Shown piece by piece: positions 33,492 to 41,856 of a DNA stretch of 46,559 nucleotides. This DNA comes from Cyanobium sp. FGCU6. GTDB lineage: Bacteria > Cyanobacteriota > Cyanobacteriia > PCC-6307 > Cyanobiaceae. The stretch lies in assembly GCA_024958655.1 (NCBI GenBank), contig JANWUR010000028.1, forward strand, positions 1-46,559. The letters are read 5' to 3'. The notes beneath the pieces were generated by a model. It saw nothing but the letters and a program-made list of their open reading frames with translations, did not search any database and was not told the origin of the DNA. The position numbers and the translations under genes were made by a program. Position 1 is the stretch's first letter. Every line of letters begins with the position of its first letter.

Positions 33492-34205
33492 TCAGAGGTC
33501 GAGGCGGCGCCGCTCCTCCTTCAGCCGGCTGCGCCGCTGGCGCGCCTCCCGCAGCATCTCCCGGCCGTCCCGCAGATAGCCATCCACGTACCCCATCGTG
33601 TAGCGCTCCAGCTCGGTGAGGGCATCCTTCACCTGGCTGAGGCAGTGGTAGAGGCTGAGTCCGAAGCCACGGGCGGAGGCCGGACAGACCCGGGAGCGAT
33701 AGAGCGTCTCCACCTTGTCGAGACGAGCCTGGCTCTGCTGAAGGAACAGGCAGAAGGCGTCCATCAGCTCATCGTCGTAGGGGTCGGCGGAGAGGGCCCG
33801 CAGGGCGGCGGGGAAGTGGTTGATCACCTGGCCCAGCAGCCGGTCCACCGGCAGATACACCTGCTGCAGCCAGGCGGCCAGGTCCTGATCGTGGTGGGCG
33901 GAGCGCCGGGGACCGCCTCCCCCCGCAGCGGTCGCTGAGGCGGCCCGAGGCGCTGGGCCCGGAGAGGCCGTGCTGGTGATCCCGTCGTAACGGCGGCGGC
34001 GTTCACCATCGCGAAGCACCTCCCAGGCCGCGTTGAGGGCCAGGATCCGACGCTCGTCGCCGCCGGCGTCGGGATGGTGCCGCTTCACCAGGGAGCGATA
34101 CGCGGCCTTGATCTCCGCAGCCGTGGCCTGCCGGGTGAGCCCGAGGACGGCGTAGTGGTCGGGCTCGGACGACGGCAAGGCAGGCGCTGCGGACCCCACC
34201 ATCAT
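33492..34205 (-). CDS. J-domain (DnaJ-type) protein
   Basis: A 237-residue protein with an N-terminal J domain (about 16-75: DHYAVLGLTRQATAAEIKAA, HPD at 44-46, and NAAWEVLRDGERRRRYD). A Gly/Pro/Ala-rich linker leads to a C-terminal helical region with many Arg and Glu. It lacks the zinc-finger and substrate-binding domains of DnaJ, so it is a type III co-chaperone that likely directs an Hsp70 to specific clients. Two consecutive ATG codons (34205 and 34202) are possible starts. It lies just downstream of the porin cluster's final terminator. Confidence 0.87.
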   Translation of the reverse strand: MMVGSAAPALPSSEPDHYAVLGLTRQATAAEIKAAYRSLVKRHHPDAGGDERRILALNAAWEVLRDGERRRRYDGITSTASPGPAPRAASATAAGGGGPRRSAHHDQDLAAWLQQVYLPVDRLLGQVINHFPAALRALSADPYDDELMDAFCLFLQQSQARLDKVETLYRSRVCPASARGFGLSLYHCLSQVKDALTELERYTMGYVDGYLRDGREMLREARQRRSRLKEERRRLDL

Positions 34206-34225
34206 CGGCGGCAGGGAGCGCCATG

Positions 34226-34252
34226 AAAAAAGCCCTCCCCGAAGGGAGGGCT
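34226..34252 (-). terminator. Intrinsic terminator after SLH porin 1
   Basis: On the minus strand, AGCCCTCCC and GGGAGGGCT form a perfect 9-bp stem with a TTCG tetraloop, followed by six T residues. It lies 25 bases after the porin stop codon and 20 bases upstream of the J-domain gene start. Confidence 0.93.
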
Positions 34253-34277
34253 GAAGCCGTGGGAGGACGGCAGCGGA

Positions 34278-35987
34278 TCAGAACCGGAAGGTGGTCTGGA
34301 TCAGGCCGCCGAAGGTGCCCAGGGTGTCGCCGTTGCTGATGCCGGGATCGGCAAGAGCGGAGGATGCACTGGCACCAGCGTTGGTGAGAGCGCCGCGGGC
34401 GCGGGAGAGCCAGAACAGCGCCGGGGTGACGGCGATGTTGTCGGTGACCTGGAACTTGTAGTAAAGCTCGAAGGCGTAGTTGCCGTCGTAGACGTCAATG
34501 TCACTGCCATCATCAGCAGTGAGGCCGGTCACGAAGGTGGGCTGACCGACGGCGAAGCCCAGGGTGTTGCCCCTGATGAAGGCGTTCTGCCAGTTCAGAC
34601 CCACGAACCACGATTGGCTGATGGCCGAATCGAGCGACAGGAAGCTGTCGACGGTGCCGTTGTAAGTGGTGGTGTTGTAGCCCCAGCCCGCGCTGATCGA
34701 GGGAATCCAGACGCTGTCCATCGGCTGCCAGTAGCCGGAGACACCCCAGGAGCTCACCTGGCCGGAACCGGCGGCGCCATAGATGTTCGGACGCAGATCG
34801 CGGAACAGGGGGGTGCCGGCGATGCTCACACCACCGGAGTTGTAGGTGTAGGCACCGGTGAGGTTCCAGTTCTTGCCGGTATAGGCAAGCTGGATCGTGC
34901 CGCTCTGGGCCGACGCACTGTTGCCGATGCCGCCGCAGGCACCGTTGTAGGTGGTGCAGTCATCGCCATTGGGGGAGGCGGCGTCACCGTTGGCCGACAC
35001 ATAGACGGCCGAGGCACTGAAACCGGTCTTACCGGGCTGCTTCCACCAGAGGGCACCACCGGCACCGAGCACCTGGCTGTAAGCACCGGGCGCACCGTTG
35101 AAGTCCCAGTACTTGAGGATCTTGTCGCCGGTGTACACGCTGGGCTTCACAGCCAGGCCGTCATCCTGCCGGAAGCGGGGACCGACGACAGCGGTGAAGC
35201 TGCTGCTGATCGGGAAGCGGTAATAGAGACGGTTGATCGCCACCACGTCACCGCAGTCGACGCCGGTGCCGCAGTCCTCCTCGAAGGCCGCGTCAAGCTG
35301 GGCCAGGGGGGTGACGGGGTTGGAGCTGGAGAAGGCGCTGTCGCGGAAGTTGCCGGCCCGCAGGGTGGTGCGCAGCAGGTCCTTGCCGGTGAAGCTGGTG
35401 TCGAAGTTCAGCCGTACGTCATAGTTGAACGTGAACGCTTCAGGCAGCTGGGTGAAGCGGCCGCGGCTGTTCGGTCCGTAGGTGCTGTCGTCGTTGACCT
35501 GGTTGCCCGAATAGTTGAGGGCACCGAGCACCCAGCGGGTATCGGCGCGCAGCTTGGTGGTGGTGGAGAACTGGGTGGCCTCCAGCTCACCCACCTTGGC
35601 CTCGAGGCCATCCACGCGGCCGCGCAGCACGGCGAGTTCCTTCTCGAACTCCTTCATCAGGCGCTTGAGCTCGTCGGTCACCTCGGTGATCCGGTCGAGA
35701 CAGGCGTTCAGCAGGGCGGCCGCTTCATAGCGGGTCATCGCCTGGCCGCCCTTGTAGGTGCCGTTGGGGTAGCCGGCCACGCAGCCGTAGCGCTCGATCA
35801 GGTTGGAGAGGGCCTGGTAGGCCCAATCCGATGGATTGACATCGGAGAACTGACTGATGCTGGTGACCTGGTCCTTGGAGGCGTACTGGTTGACGGCCTC
35901 AAGATTGAGCTCGGCGGCCGAGACGGCCACGGGAGCCAGCAGGCCGAGCGCCGCTGGCGCCAGCAGCAGGTGCTGGAAGAGTTTCAT
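34278..35987 (-). CDS. SLH-domain outer membrane porin (iron-uptake-porin family), copy 1
   Basis: A 569-residue outer membrane protein. A signal peptide (MKLFQHLLLAPAALGLLAPV, then AVSA-A) leads to an S-layer homology domain (about 45-100, ISQFSDVNPSDWAYQALSNL, then CVAGYPNGTYKGGQAMTRYE). A coiled coil follows (EVTDELKRLMKEFEKELAVL), then a large beta barrel ending in TTFRF with a terminal aromatic residue. This is the SomA/Slr1908-type cyanobacterial porin layout, where SLH binds pyruvylated peptidoglycan polymers. The SLH and coiled-coil DNA is identical to copy 3 over 213 bp. An upstream 7-bp hairpin and a good ribosome binding site (GAGG) precede the ATG. Confidence 0.92.
   Translation of the reverse strand: MKLFQHLLLAPAALGLLAPVAVSAAELNLEAVNQYASKDQVTSISQFSDVNPSDWAYQALSNLIERYGCVAGYPNGTYKGGQAMTRYEAAALLNACLDRITEVTDELKRLMKEFEKELAVLRGRVDGLEAKVGELEATQFSTTTKLRADTRWVLGALNYSGNQVNDDSTYGPNSRGRFTQLPEAFTFNYDVRLNFDTSFTGKDLLRTTLRAGNFRDSAFSSSNPVTPLAQLDAAFEEDCGTGVDCGDVVAINRLYYRFPISSSFTAVVGPRFRQDDGLAVKPSVYTGDKILKYWDFNGAPGAYSQVLGAGGALWWKQPGKTGFSASAVYVSANGDAASPNGDDCTTYNGACGGIGNSASAQSGTIQLAYTGKNWNLTGAYTYNSGGVSIAGTPLFRDLRPNIYGAAGSGQVSSWGVSGYWQPMDSVWIPSISAGWGYNTTTYNGTVDSFLSLDSAISQSWFVGLNWQNAFIRGNTLGFAVGQPTFVTGLTADDGSDIDVYDGNYAFELYYKFQVTDNIAVTPALFWLSRARGALTNAGASASSALADPGISNGDTLGTFGGLIQTTFRF
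35598..35810. repeat. 213-bp segment identical to 39229-39441
   Basis: This part of porin 1, covering the SLH and coiled-coil region, is identical base for base to 39229-39441 in porin 3. The intervening porin 2 differs at several sites in the same region. Confidence 0.88.
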
Positions 35988-36016
35988 TCGGATCCTCACA
36001 CCGATAGAGGAAAACT

Positions 36017-36034
36017 GATTTCCACAAGGAAATC
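36017..36034 (-). promoter_or_regulatory. Hairpin in the porin 1 leader
   Basis: A perfect 7-bp stem (GATTTCC with GGAAATC on either strand) and a four-base loop lie 29 bases upstream of the porin 1 start. In RNA it would sit just before the ribosome binding site. It may influence translation or mRNA stability. No U-run follows on the minus strand, so it is not a terminator. Confidence 0.45.
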
Positions 36035-36135
36035 ACCCACACAATAATGTAATCGGGGGGCTGACATCGTCAGCCAGCGACACAGGACAATGTATTCTGG
36101 AGCACAAAGGAGGGCTGCCATGGGCATGCTCAGCC

Positions 36136-37863
36136 TCAGAAGCGGAAGGTGGCCTGCACCAGATACCCAAGGGTGTGAAGGGTGCCGGAATCGTCGGTGC
36201 CGGGGCCGGAGTTGAGCGTGTACTGCCCCAGGGGCCGGCTGAACCAGAACAGGGAAGGGGTGAGCGCCAGGTTGTCGGTGATCTGGATGCGGTAATAGAG
36301 CTCATAGGCAAAGCCACCGTCGTCGGGATCGTGGAAGTTGCCCTCCGGATGCACGCCGACCTCGCGGCAGGCCGGCGGGAACCAGACGGTGCAGACCGTG
36401 TCACCGTCGGAGTTGGTGGTGCGGGTGGGCTGGCCGAAGGCGAAGCCCAGGCTGTTGCCCTTCACCAGCACGTCGCTCCAGACCAGGCCCACGCTCCAGG
36501 ACTGACTGGCCGCGCGGAAGCCCCGTTCATCGGAGGGCACCTGGGTGTCGCCGCCGGTGTAGTAGATGCGGTTGGTGCCCCAGCCGGCGCTGATCGAGGG
36601 AAGCCAGCCACTGCTGAAGGGTTGCCAGTAGCCGGAGAGGGCGTAGGAATCGGTGTAGCCGTTGTCGATGCCGCGGGTGGGAAGAATCTCCACACTCAGG
36701 GGCGTGCCGGGGAAGCGCACCCCGGCGCCGCTGCGGGTGTAGGCGGCGGTGAGGTTCCAGTTGCGGCCGGTGTAGGCAAGCTGAACGGTGCCTGTGGCCA
36801 CGGACCCATCGGTCCCGAGACCACCAGCGGCAGGAGAGGCGTTGTCACCGTTGGCCGCCACATAGGCCAGGCCCAGGCTCCAGCCCCCGGGCCTGTCCGG
36901 CCGGCCGCTGGAGCGCCACCAGAGGCCGCCGCCGGCCCCGAGCACCTGGCTGTAAGCCCCGGGAGCACCGGCGTACTGGAAGAACTTGAGGATCTTGTCG
37001 CCGGTGTACACGCTCGGCCAGACCGGCAGCAGATCGTCCTGGCGGACCCGAGGGCCGGCCACGGCCCAGAGGGTGGAGGAGAGAGGAAAGCTGTAATAGA
37101 GGCGATTGATCGCCACCACGTCGCCACAGTCGGTGCCGGTGCCGCAGTTCTCCTCGAAGCCGGCATCCAGCTGGGTGATCGGCGTGGGCGGTGCGCCGAA
37201 GCCGCTCTGGGCGAAGTTGCCGGCCCTCAGCTGGGTGCGCAGCAGATCCTTGCCGGTGAAGCTGGTATCGAAGTTCAGCCGCACGTCATAGTTGAAGGTG
37301 AGCGCTTCCGGCAAGGGCACATAGCCCGAGGCCGAAGGATCTCTGTAGCGGGAAGCATCCACCGTGTTGCCGCTGTAGTCGAGGCCACCCAGCACCCAGC
37401 GGGTATCGGCACGCAGCCGGGTGGTGGTGGAGAACTGGAGGGTTTCCAGTGCCGTGACCCGCGCTTCCAGCCCATCCACGCGGCCGCGCAGCAGGGCGAG
37501 TTCCTTCTCGAACTCCTTCATCAGGCGCCTGAGCTCGTCGGTCACCTCGGTGATCCGATCGAGGCAGGCGTTCAGCAGGGCGGCCGCTTCGTAGCGGGTC
37601 ATCGCCTGGCCGCCCTTGTAGGTGCCGTTGGGGTAGCCGGCCACGCAGCCGTAGCGTTCGATCAGGCCCGTGAGCGCCTGGTAGGCCCAGTCGGTGGGCT
37701 GAACATCGGAAAACTGGCTGATGCTGGTGACCTGGGACTCCTCCAGGCTCACCGCATAGCGAGCCAGATCATCGGGTCCCGCCTCCGCCGCCATGGCGTC
37801 GCCTGTTGCCGCACCACAGACCACAGCCAGGGCGACAGGAACCGCAAGAACGCGACGGGGCAT
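36136..37863 (-). CDS. SLH-domain outer membrane porin, copy 2
   Basis: A 575-residue porin with the same order as its neighbours: signal peptide, SLH domain (ISQFSDVQPTDWAYQALTGL, then IERYGCVAGYPNGTYKGGQA), coiled coil (EVTDELRRLMKEFEKELALL) and beta barrel ending ATFRF. It is the most divergent of the three. Its signal peptide (MPRRVLAVPVALAVVCGAAT) is unrelated to the MKLFQ type of copies 1 and 3, and the barrel has unique loops. The start at 37863 is chosen because the upstream extension crosses the porin 3 terminator. It lies between copies 1 and 3, which are closer to each other. Confidence 0.9.
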   Translation of the reverse strand: MPRRVLAVPVALAVVCGAATGDAMAAEAGPDDLARYAVSLEESQVTSISQFSDVQPTDWAYQALTGLIERYGCVAGYPNGTYKGGQAMTRYEAAALLNACLDRITEVTDELRRLMKEFEKELALLRGRVDGLEARVTALETLQFSTTTRLRADTRWVLGGLDYSGNTVDASRYRDPSASGYVPLPEALTFNYDVRLNFDTSFTGKDLLRTQLRAGNFAQSGFGAPPTPITQLDAGFEENCGTGTDCGDVVAINRLYYSFPLSSTLWAVAGPRVRQDDLLPVWPSVYTGDKILKFFQYAGAPGAYSQVLGAGGGLWWRSSGRPDRPGGWSLGLAYVAANGDNASPAAGGLGTDGSVATGTVQLAYTGRNWNLTAAYTRSGAGVRFPGTPLSVEILPTRGIDNGYTDSYALSGYWQPFSSGWLPSISAGWGTNRIYYTGGDTQVPSDERGFRAASQSWSVGLVWSDVLVKGNSLGFAFGQPTRTTNSDGDTVCTVWFPPACREVGVHPEGNFHDPDDGGFAYELYYRIQITDNLALTPSLFWFSRPLGQYTLNSGPGTDDSGTLHTLGYLVQATFRF

Positions 37864-37901
37864 GAGCACCACCAGAAACCGCAGTGAGGGCAAGACTAAA
37901 G

Positions 37902-37933
37902 AAAAAATCCCCGGCTGCTGTGCAGCCGGGGAT
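37902..37933 (-). terminator. Intrinsic terminator after SLH porin 3
   Basis: A perfect 12-bp stem (ATCCCCGGCTGC with GCAGCCGGGGAT) and a three-base loop are followed on the minus strand by six T residues (partly shared with the stem base). It lies between porin 3 and porin 2 and should make them separate transcripts. Confidence 0.93.
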
Positions 37934-37956
37934 GAAAGGAACTGAAGCAAGATCAG

Positions 37957-37980
37957 GCGGAGTGCCTCGTGGCACTCCGC
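37957..37980 (-). repeat. Second hairpin in the porin 3 3' UTR
   Basis: A perfect 10-bp stem (GCGGAGTGCC with GGCACTCCGC) closed by a four-base loop lies six bases after the porin 3 stop and 23 bases before the terminator. No U-run follows it. It is probably an mRNA 3' stability element. Confidence 0.75.
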
Positions 37981-37986
37981 ACACAA

Positions 37987-39618
37987 TCAGAACTTGAAGG
38001 TGGTCTTGACCAGACCGCCGAAGTTGCTGAAGGTTTCGTTGCTCTGGTCGTTCTGCAGCTGACCCAGGGGGGCGCTGAGATAGTAGATGGCGGGGGTCAC
38101 GCTGATGTTGTCGGTGACCTGGAACTTGTACCACCACTCCCAGGCATAGTTGCCGTCGTTGGCTTCGATGTCGGATTCACCGGTGTTGACCACGAAGGTG
38201 GGCTGACCCACGGCCATACCGAAGGAATTGCCCTTCCAGAACACGTCGGCCCACTGGAGACCCACGTACCAGGACTGGCTGTTGCCGCCATCGAAGTTGG
38301 CGATGTCATCACCGCTGTCGGTGTAGGAGTTGATACCCCAGCCGGCGCTGATCGAGGGGAACCACCCGGCCGACATCGGCGACCAGTAGGCGCTGATGCC
38401 CACCGAGTTCACGCTGTCAGCGGAGTACCAGAGGGTGTTGGCGAAGGGAGTGCCGTTACCGCCGTAGATGCCAGCACCCCCGTTGGGCTGGGTGAAGGTG
38501 TAAGCGGCAGCCAGACCCCAGTTGGAACCGCCGTAGCCGACCTGAACGGTGCCGGTTTCCTGGGAACCGGCGGTGCCGATGCCACCGTCGGAGGGATTGG
38601 CGTTGTCACCGTTGGCGGAGACGTAGTTGGCGCTGATGCTGAAGCCGCCGCTCTTCCACCAGAGACCACCACCAGCGCCCAGGTTGAGGCTGTAGGTGCC
38701 GGGAGCGCCGGCGTAGGTGAAGATGTCGAGAACGGTGTCAGCCGGATAGGCCGACGGCCACATCGCCAGCATGTCGTCCTGACGGACGCGGCCACCGATG
38801 GTGGCGGTGAAGGAGCCGCCGATCGGGAACTGGTAGAAGAGGCGGTTGATCGCCACCACGTCGCCGCAGTCGGCGCCGGTGCCGCAGTTCTCCTCAAACG
38901 CGATCTCCATCGCGTTCAGGCCCACAGGGGGACCGCCGGACCAGGCGCTCTGGCCGAAGTTGCCGGCGCGCAGGCGGGTGCGCAGCAGGTCCTTGCCGGT
39001 GAAGCTGGTGTCGAAGTCCAGCTGGACGTCGTAGTTGAAGGTGGTGGCACCCTCGAGCTGACGGGCGCCATCGGCGTAGTTGGTGCCGACGGGGATGCCG
39101 CTGTAGAGGGCGGTGGCCGGGGTGGAGTCGAGGTTGCCGCTGAAGCTGTTGGCCCCGATCACGAAGGTGGCCTTACCACGCAGCTTGGTGGTGGTGGAGA
39201 ACTGGGTGGCTTCGAGCTCACCCACGCGGGCCTCGAGGCCATCCACGCGGCCGCGCAGCACGGCGAGTTCCTTCTCGAACTCCTTCATCAGGCGCTTGAG
39301 CTCGTCGGTCACCTCGGTGATCCGGTCGAGACAGGCGTTCAGCAGGGCGGCCGCTTCATAGCGGGTCATCGCCTGGCCGCCCTTGTAGGTGCCGTTGGGG
39401 TAGCCGGCCACGCAGCCGTAGCGCTCGATCAGGTTGGAGAGCGCCTGATAGGCCCAGTCGGTGGGCTTGACGTCGGAAAACTGGCTGATGCTGGTGACCT
39501 GGTCCTCGGAGGCGTACTGATTGACGCCATCCAGGTTGAGCTCGGCAGCCGAGACGGCAACCGGAGCCAGCAGGCCGAGCGCCGCAGGCGCCACCAGCAG
39601 TTGCTGGAAGAGTTTCAT
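37987..39618 (-). CDS. SLH-domain outer membrane porin, copy 3
   Basis: A 543-residue porin with signal peptide MKLFQQLLVAPAALGLLAPV, an SLH domain (ISQFSDVKPTDWAYQALSNL), a coiled coil and a beta barrel ending TTFKF. It shares its signal peptide and an identical 213-bp SLH/coiled-coil DNA segment with copy 1, while the barrel differs, with fewer residues and different loops. It has its own leader with a GAGG ribosome binding site, and two tandem 3' hairpins, the second a terminator. It diverges from the GT39 gene across 153 bp. Confidence 0.92.
   Translation of the reverse strand: MKLFQQLLVAPAALGLLAPVAVSAAELNLDGVNQYASEDQVTSISQFSDVKPTDWAYQALSNLIERYGCVAGYPNGTYKGGQAMTRYEAAALLNACLDRITEVTDELKRLMKEFEKELAVLRGRVDGLEARVGELEATQFSTTTKLRGKATFVIGANSFSGNLDSTPATALYSGIPVGTNYADGARQLEGATTFNYDVQLDFDTSFTGKDLLRTRLRAGNFGQSAWSGGPPVGLNAMEIAFEENCGTGADCGDVVAINRLFYQFPIGGSFTATIGGRVRQDDMLAMWPSAYPADTVLDIFTYAGAPGTYSLNLGAGGGLWWKSGGFSISANYVSANGDNANPSDGGIGTAGSQETGTVQVGYGGSNWGLAAAYTFTQPNGGAGIYGGNGTPFANTLWYSADSVNSVGISAYWSPMSAGWFPSISAGWGINSYTDSGDDIANFDGGNSQSWYVGLQWADVFWKGNSFGMAVGQPTFVVNTGESDIEANDGNYAWEWWYKFQVTDNISVTPAIYYLSAPLGQLQNDQSNETFSNFGGLVKTTFKF
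39229..39441. repeat. 213-bp segment identical to 35598-35810
   Basis: This is the porin 3 partner of the shared SLH/coiled-coil segment. Identity ends at both sides with single-base differences (for example GAGAGG in copy 1 against GAGAGC in copy 3 at one end). Confidence 0.88.
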
Positions 39619-39771
39619 GGGGTCCTCACACGGATCGGCGCAATGCGCCACCCGGGAGTTTGCCCCCCTGTAGCCAAAGGCACCTGCCGTGGTGTGACAG
39701 AACGCCGAATGCACGCCCCCTTTGATGGTTCACAGTGGACCGATCCTCCCCCGCTGCCCTGCCTGCCCACC

Positions 39772-41856
39772 ATGCGACGGTTGGCCTTCCTGCGGAGCTG
39801 GTGGCTGTCCCTGGGAGGGATCTGGGCCCTGGCGACGATCGCCGATCGCCTCTGGTTGAAGGCAGACGGCAGGGTACCGAGCTGGGACCAGGCCGACTAC
39901 CTCAACAGTGCCGTGGATCACGGCCGCGCCCTCGGCCTGCTGCCGGCGGGGGGATGGAGCGGCTGGGCGGATCTGCTCGATCTCTCCCCGAAGATCCCTC
40001 CGCTCGCTTCGCTGGTGAACGGCAGCGTGATGGCCGTGGCCGGGGATGGGGTGGATGAGGCCAGCTGGGCGCTGGCGCTCTGGCATGGCCTGCTGCTGCT
40101 GGTGGTGGCCCTGTGGGGCCGGCAGCTGCTGGGCCGGGGCTTCGGTCTGCTGGCCGCCGCTCTGGTAGCCCTGCTTCCGGCCCTTGCCGGCCTGCGGGTG
40201 GATTACACCCTCGACATCCCGCTGACGGCCACCACGACCCTGGCCCTGTGGCGGCTCGGCTGCTGGCAGGCGCCCGCGCCCAGGGGCGGGCGCTGGCCTC
40301 AGGCCCTGGCGGCCGCCCTGGCGGTGGCGGCGTCCCTGCTGGTGAAGCAGAGCGCGCTGCTGCTGGTGGCGCTGCCCTGCCTGTGGGCAGCGGGCCAGGG
40401 ACTCGGCCGCAGGGGGCGGCGGCTCCAGGTGCTGGCGGCGCTGGCCCTGGTGCTGGCGCTGCTGCTGCCCTGGCTGCGGCACAACGGCATCACCACCCTG
40501 GGAGGCACCCAGCGGGCAGTGGTGGAGTCGGCGGCGGCGGAAGGTGATCCCACCGGACTGGCCCTCGACGCCCTGCTCTGGTACCCGAGGCTCTGGCCCG
40601 AGCAGATCGGCGCCACGCTGCTGGTGCCGGCCCTGGCCGCGGGCCTGCTGGCCGGCTGGCAAGCCCGGAGGGGCGGCCTGCGGGCCCTGCTGCGGGCGAT
40701 GCGGTCCCTGCCGGCAGGCTGGCCCTGGCTGATCGGCTGCACAGTGGCGGGCCTGATCGCCACCACCCTCAGCCCCAACAAGGACGCCCGCTACATCGCG
40801 CCGGTGCTGCCGTTGCTCACCCTGCTGCTGGCTCGGGGCTGGTGGTGGATCGGCCAGCAGATCAGCCGCCGCTGGGGCGCCACGGTGGCCTGCGGTGCCC
40901 TGGTCGCAGGGCTTTTTTCGGCCGCCGCCGGTGCCACCAGGGAACGCCTGGCCGCCATCGAGCGCCCGGCACCCTCGCCGATTCCGGCGGTGATCGATCA
41001 GCTGCGGGGTGTGGTGGGCGATCGGCCCGTCACCCTGGCGATGGTGCCCGGAACCGGCGATGTGAACGAGCAGAACGTGACCTACTTCGGCCGGCTCGGC
41101 GGAGGCCGGATCGTGGCCCGGCGTGTGGGCAGGTGGCCGAAGGAGCACGACCAGATCCTGCGCCGCAGCGACTGGATCCTGCTGGCAACCGGTGATCAGG
41201 GGGCCCGACGCGAATCCCATCGGCAGCTCAGCCAGCGGGTGCGCACCGATGGACGCTTCGAGCCGGTGGGGAGCTGGCCCTGGACCGAGGGGCGCTCGCT
41301 GGAACTGTGGCGGCGACGGGGAGGGAAGGGTGCCCAGGCCGGGGAAGGCGAGCGGTTCGATGGCGACTTCATCCGCCTGGCCCGGGGGATGGAGCAGGGC
41401 CCCCGCGGGGTCGCCGCCCTGTTCCGCCACATCGGCCCGGAACACCTCCTCGATGGCCACTTCCTCTATCAGCGCCGGGTGCGGGACCGGGCGAAGGAGC
41501 GTCTCTCCCGCGACCCGAACGATCCTGATGCCCTCTGGAGCCTTGCTCTGATCGAGGTGCTGCGCAACCGGCCGGCCGAGGCCGAAACGTGGTTCTCCCG
41601 GCTGGCGGCCAGCAATCCCTCCGCCCCCTGGCCGGCCAGCTACCGGGCGGTGGTGCTGCTGATCGACGGCCAGCCGAGCCGGGCCCGCCAGGCCCTGGAG
41701 GCGCTGCCGGCCTCGGCGCAGCGCGAACCCGTGGTGAAGGCCCTCGGGGATGTGGCCAGGGTGCTGGGCGGCCGGCTGGATGGCCTGCCGGCCGCCCGGG
41801 ACAGCGTGGAGGCGGCCATCGCCAACGTGAAGGAAGCCCTCAAGGCCCCGGAGTGA
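39772..41856 (+). CDS. GT39/ArnT-like membrane glycosyltransferase with TPR-like tail
   Basis: A 694-residue protein. The first 400 residues hold about ten to twelve hydrophobic helices in the GT-C pattern, with a DQADY acidic loop after helix 1 (VPSWDQADYLNSAVDHG) typical of ArnT/PMT-type enzymes that use polyprenyl-phosphate sugars. A soluble periplasmic part follows, ending in TPR-like helices (DPDALWSLALIEVLRNRPAE). The acceptor is unknown. The coding sequence holds a terminator-like hairpin at 40897-40918. Start ATG 39772 lies before the first helix. The 3' end overlaps the convergent membrane protein by 17 bases. Confidence 0.83.
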   Translation: MRRLAFLRSWWLSLGGIWALATIADRLWLKADGRVPSWDQADYLNSAVDHGRALGLLPAGGWSGWADLLDLSPKIPPLASLVNGSVMAVAGDGVDEASWALALWHGLLLLVVALWGRQLLGRGFGLLAAALVALLPALAGLRVDYTLDIPLTATTTLALWRLGCWQAPAPRGGRWPQALAAALAVAASLLVKQSALLLVALPCLWAAGQGLGRRGRRLQVLAALALVLALLLPWLRHNGITTLGGTQRAVVESAAAEGDPTGLALDALLWYPRLWPEQIGATLLVPALAAGLLAGWQARRGGLRALLRAMRSLPAGWPWLIGCTVAGLIATTLSPNKDARYIAPVLPLLTLLLARGWWWIGQQISRRWGATVACGALVAGLFSAAAGATRERLAAIERPAPSPIPAVIDQLRGVVGDRPVTLAMVPGTGDVNEQNVTYFGRLGGGRIVARRVGRWPKEHDQILRRSDWILLATGDQGARRESHRQLSQRVRTDGRFEPVGSWPWTEGRSLELWRRRGGKGAQAGEGERFDGDFIRLARGMEQGPRGVAALFRHIGPEHLLDGHFLYQRRVRDRAKERLSRDPNDPDALWSLALIEVLRNRPAEAETWFSRLAASNPSAPWPASYRAVVLLIDGQPSRARQALEALPASAQREPVVKALGDVARVLGGRLDGLPAARDSVEAAIANVKEALKAPE
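40897..40918 (+). terminator. Terminator-like hairpin inside the GT39 coding region
   Basis: GCCCTG and CAGGGC form a 6-bp stem with a GTCG loop, immediately followed by six T residues on the sense strand. The T-run encodes Leu-Phe-Ser by CTT TTT TCG, unusual codons in this GC-rich window. It may cause partial premature termination, or may be chance. Confidence 0.4.

Noticed and set aside
36059..36075. GGCTGA/TCAGCC hairpin between porin 2 and porin 1
   Set aside because: It has a 6-bp stem but no T-run on either strand, so I did not call it the porin 2 terminator.
37969..41856. A 1295-codon open frame on the plus strand
   Set aside because: Its first 600 codons are antisense to porin 3, whose SLH and barrel motifs are clear; only the part from 39772 encodes a real protein (GT39).
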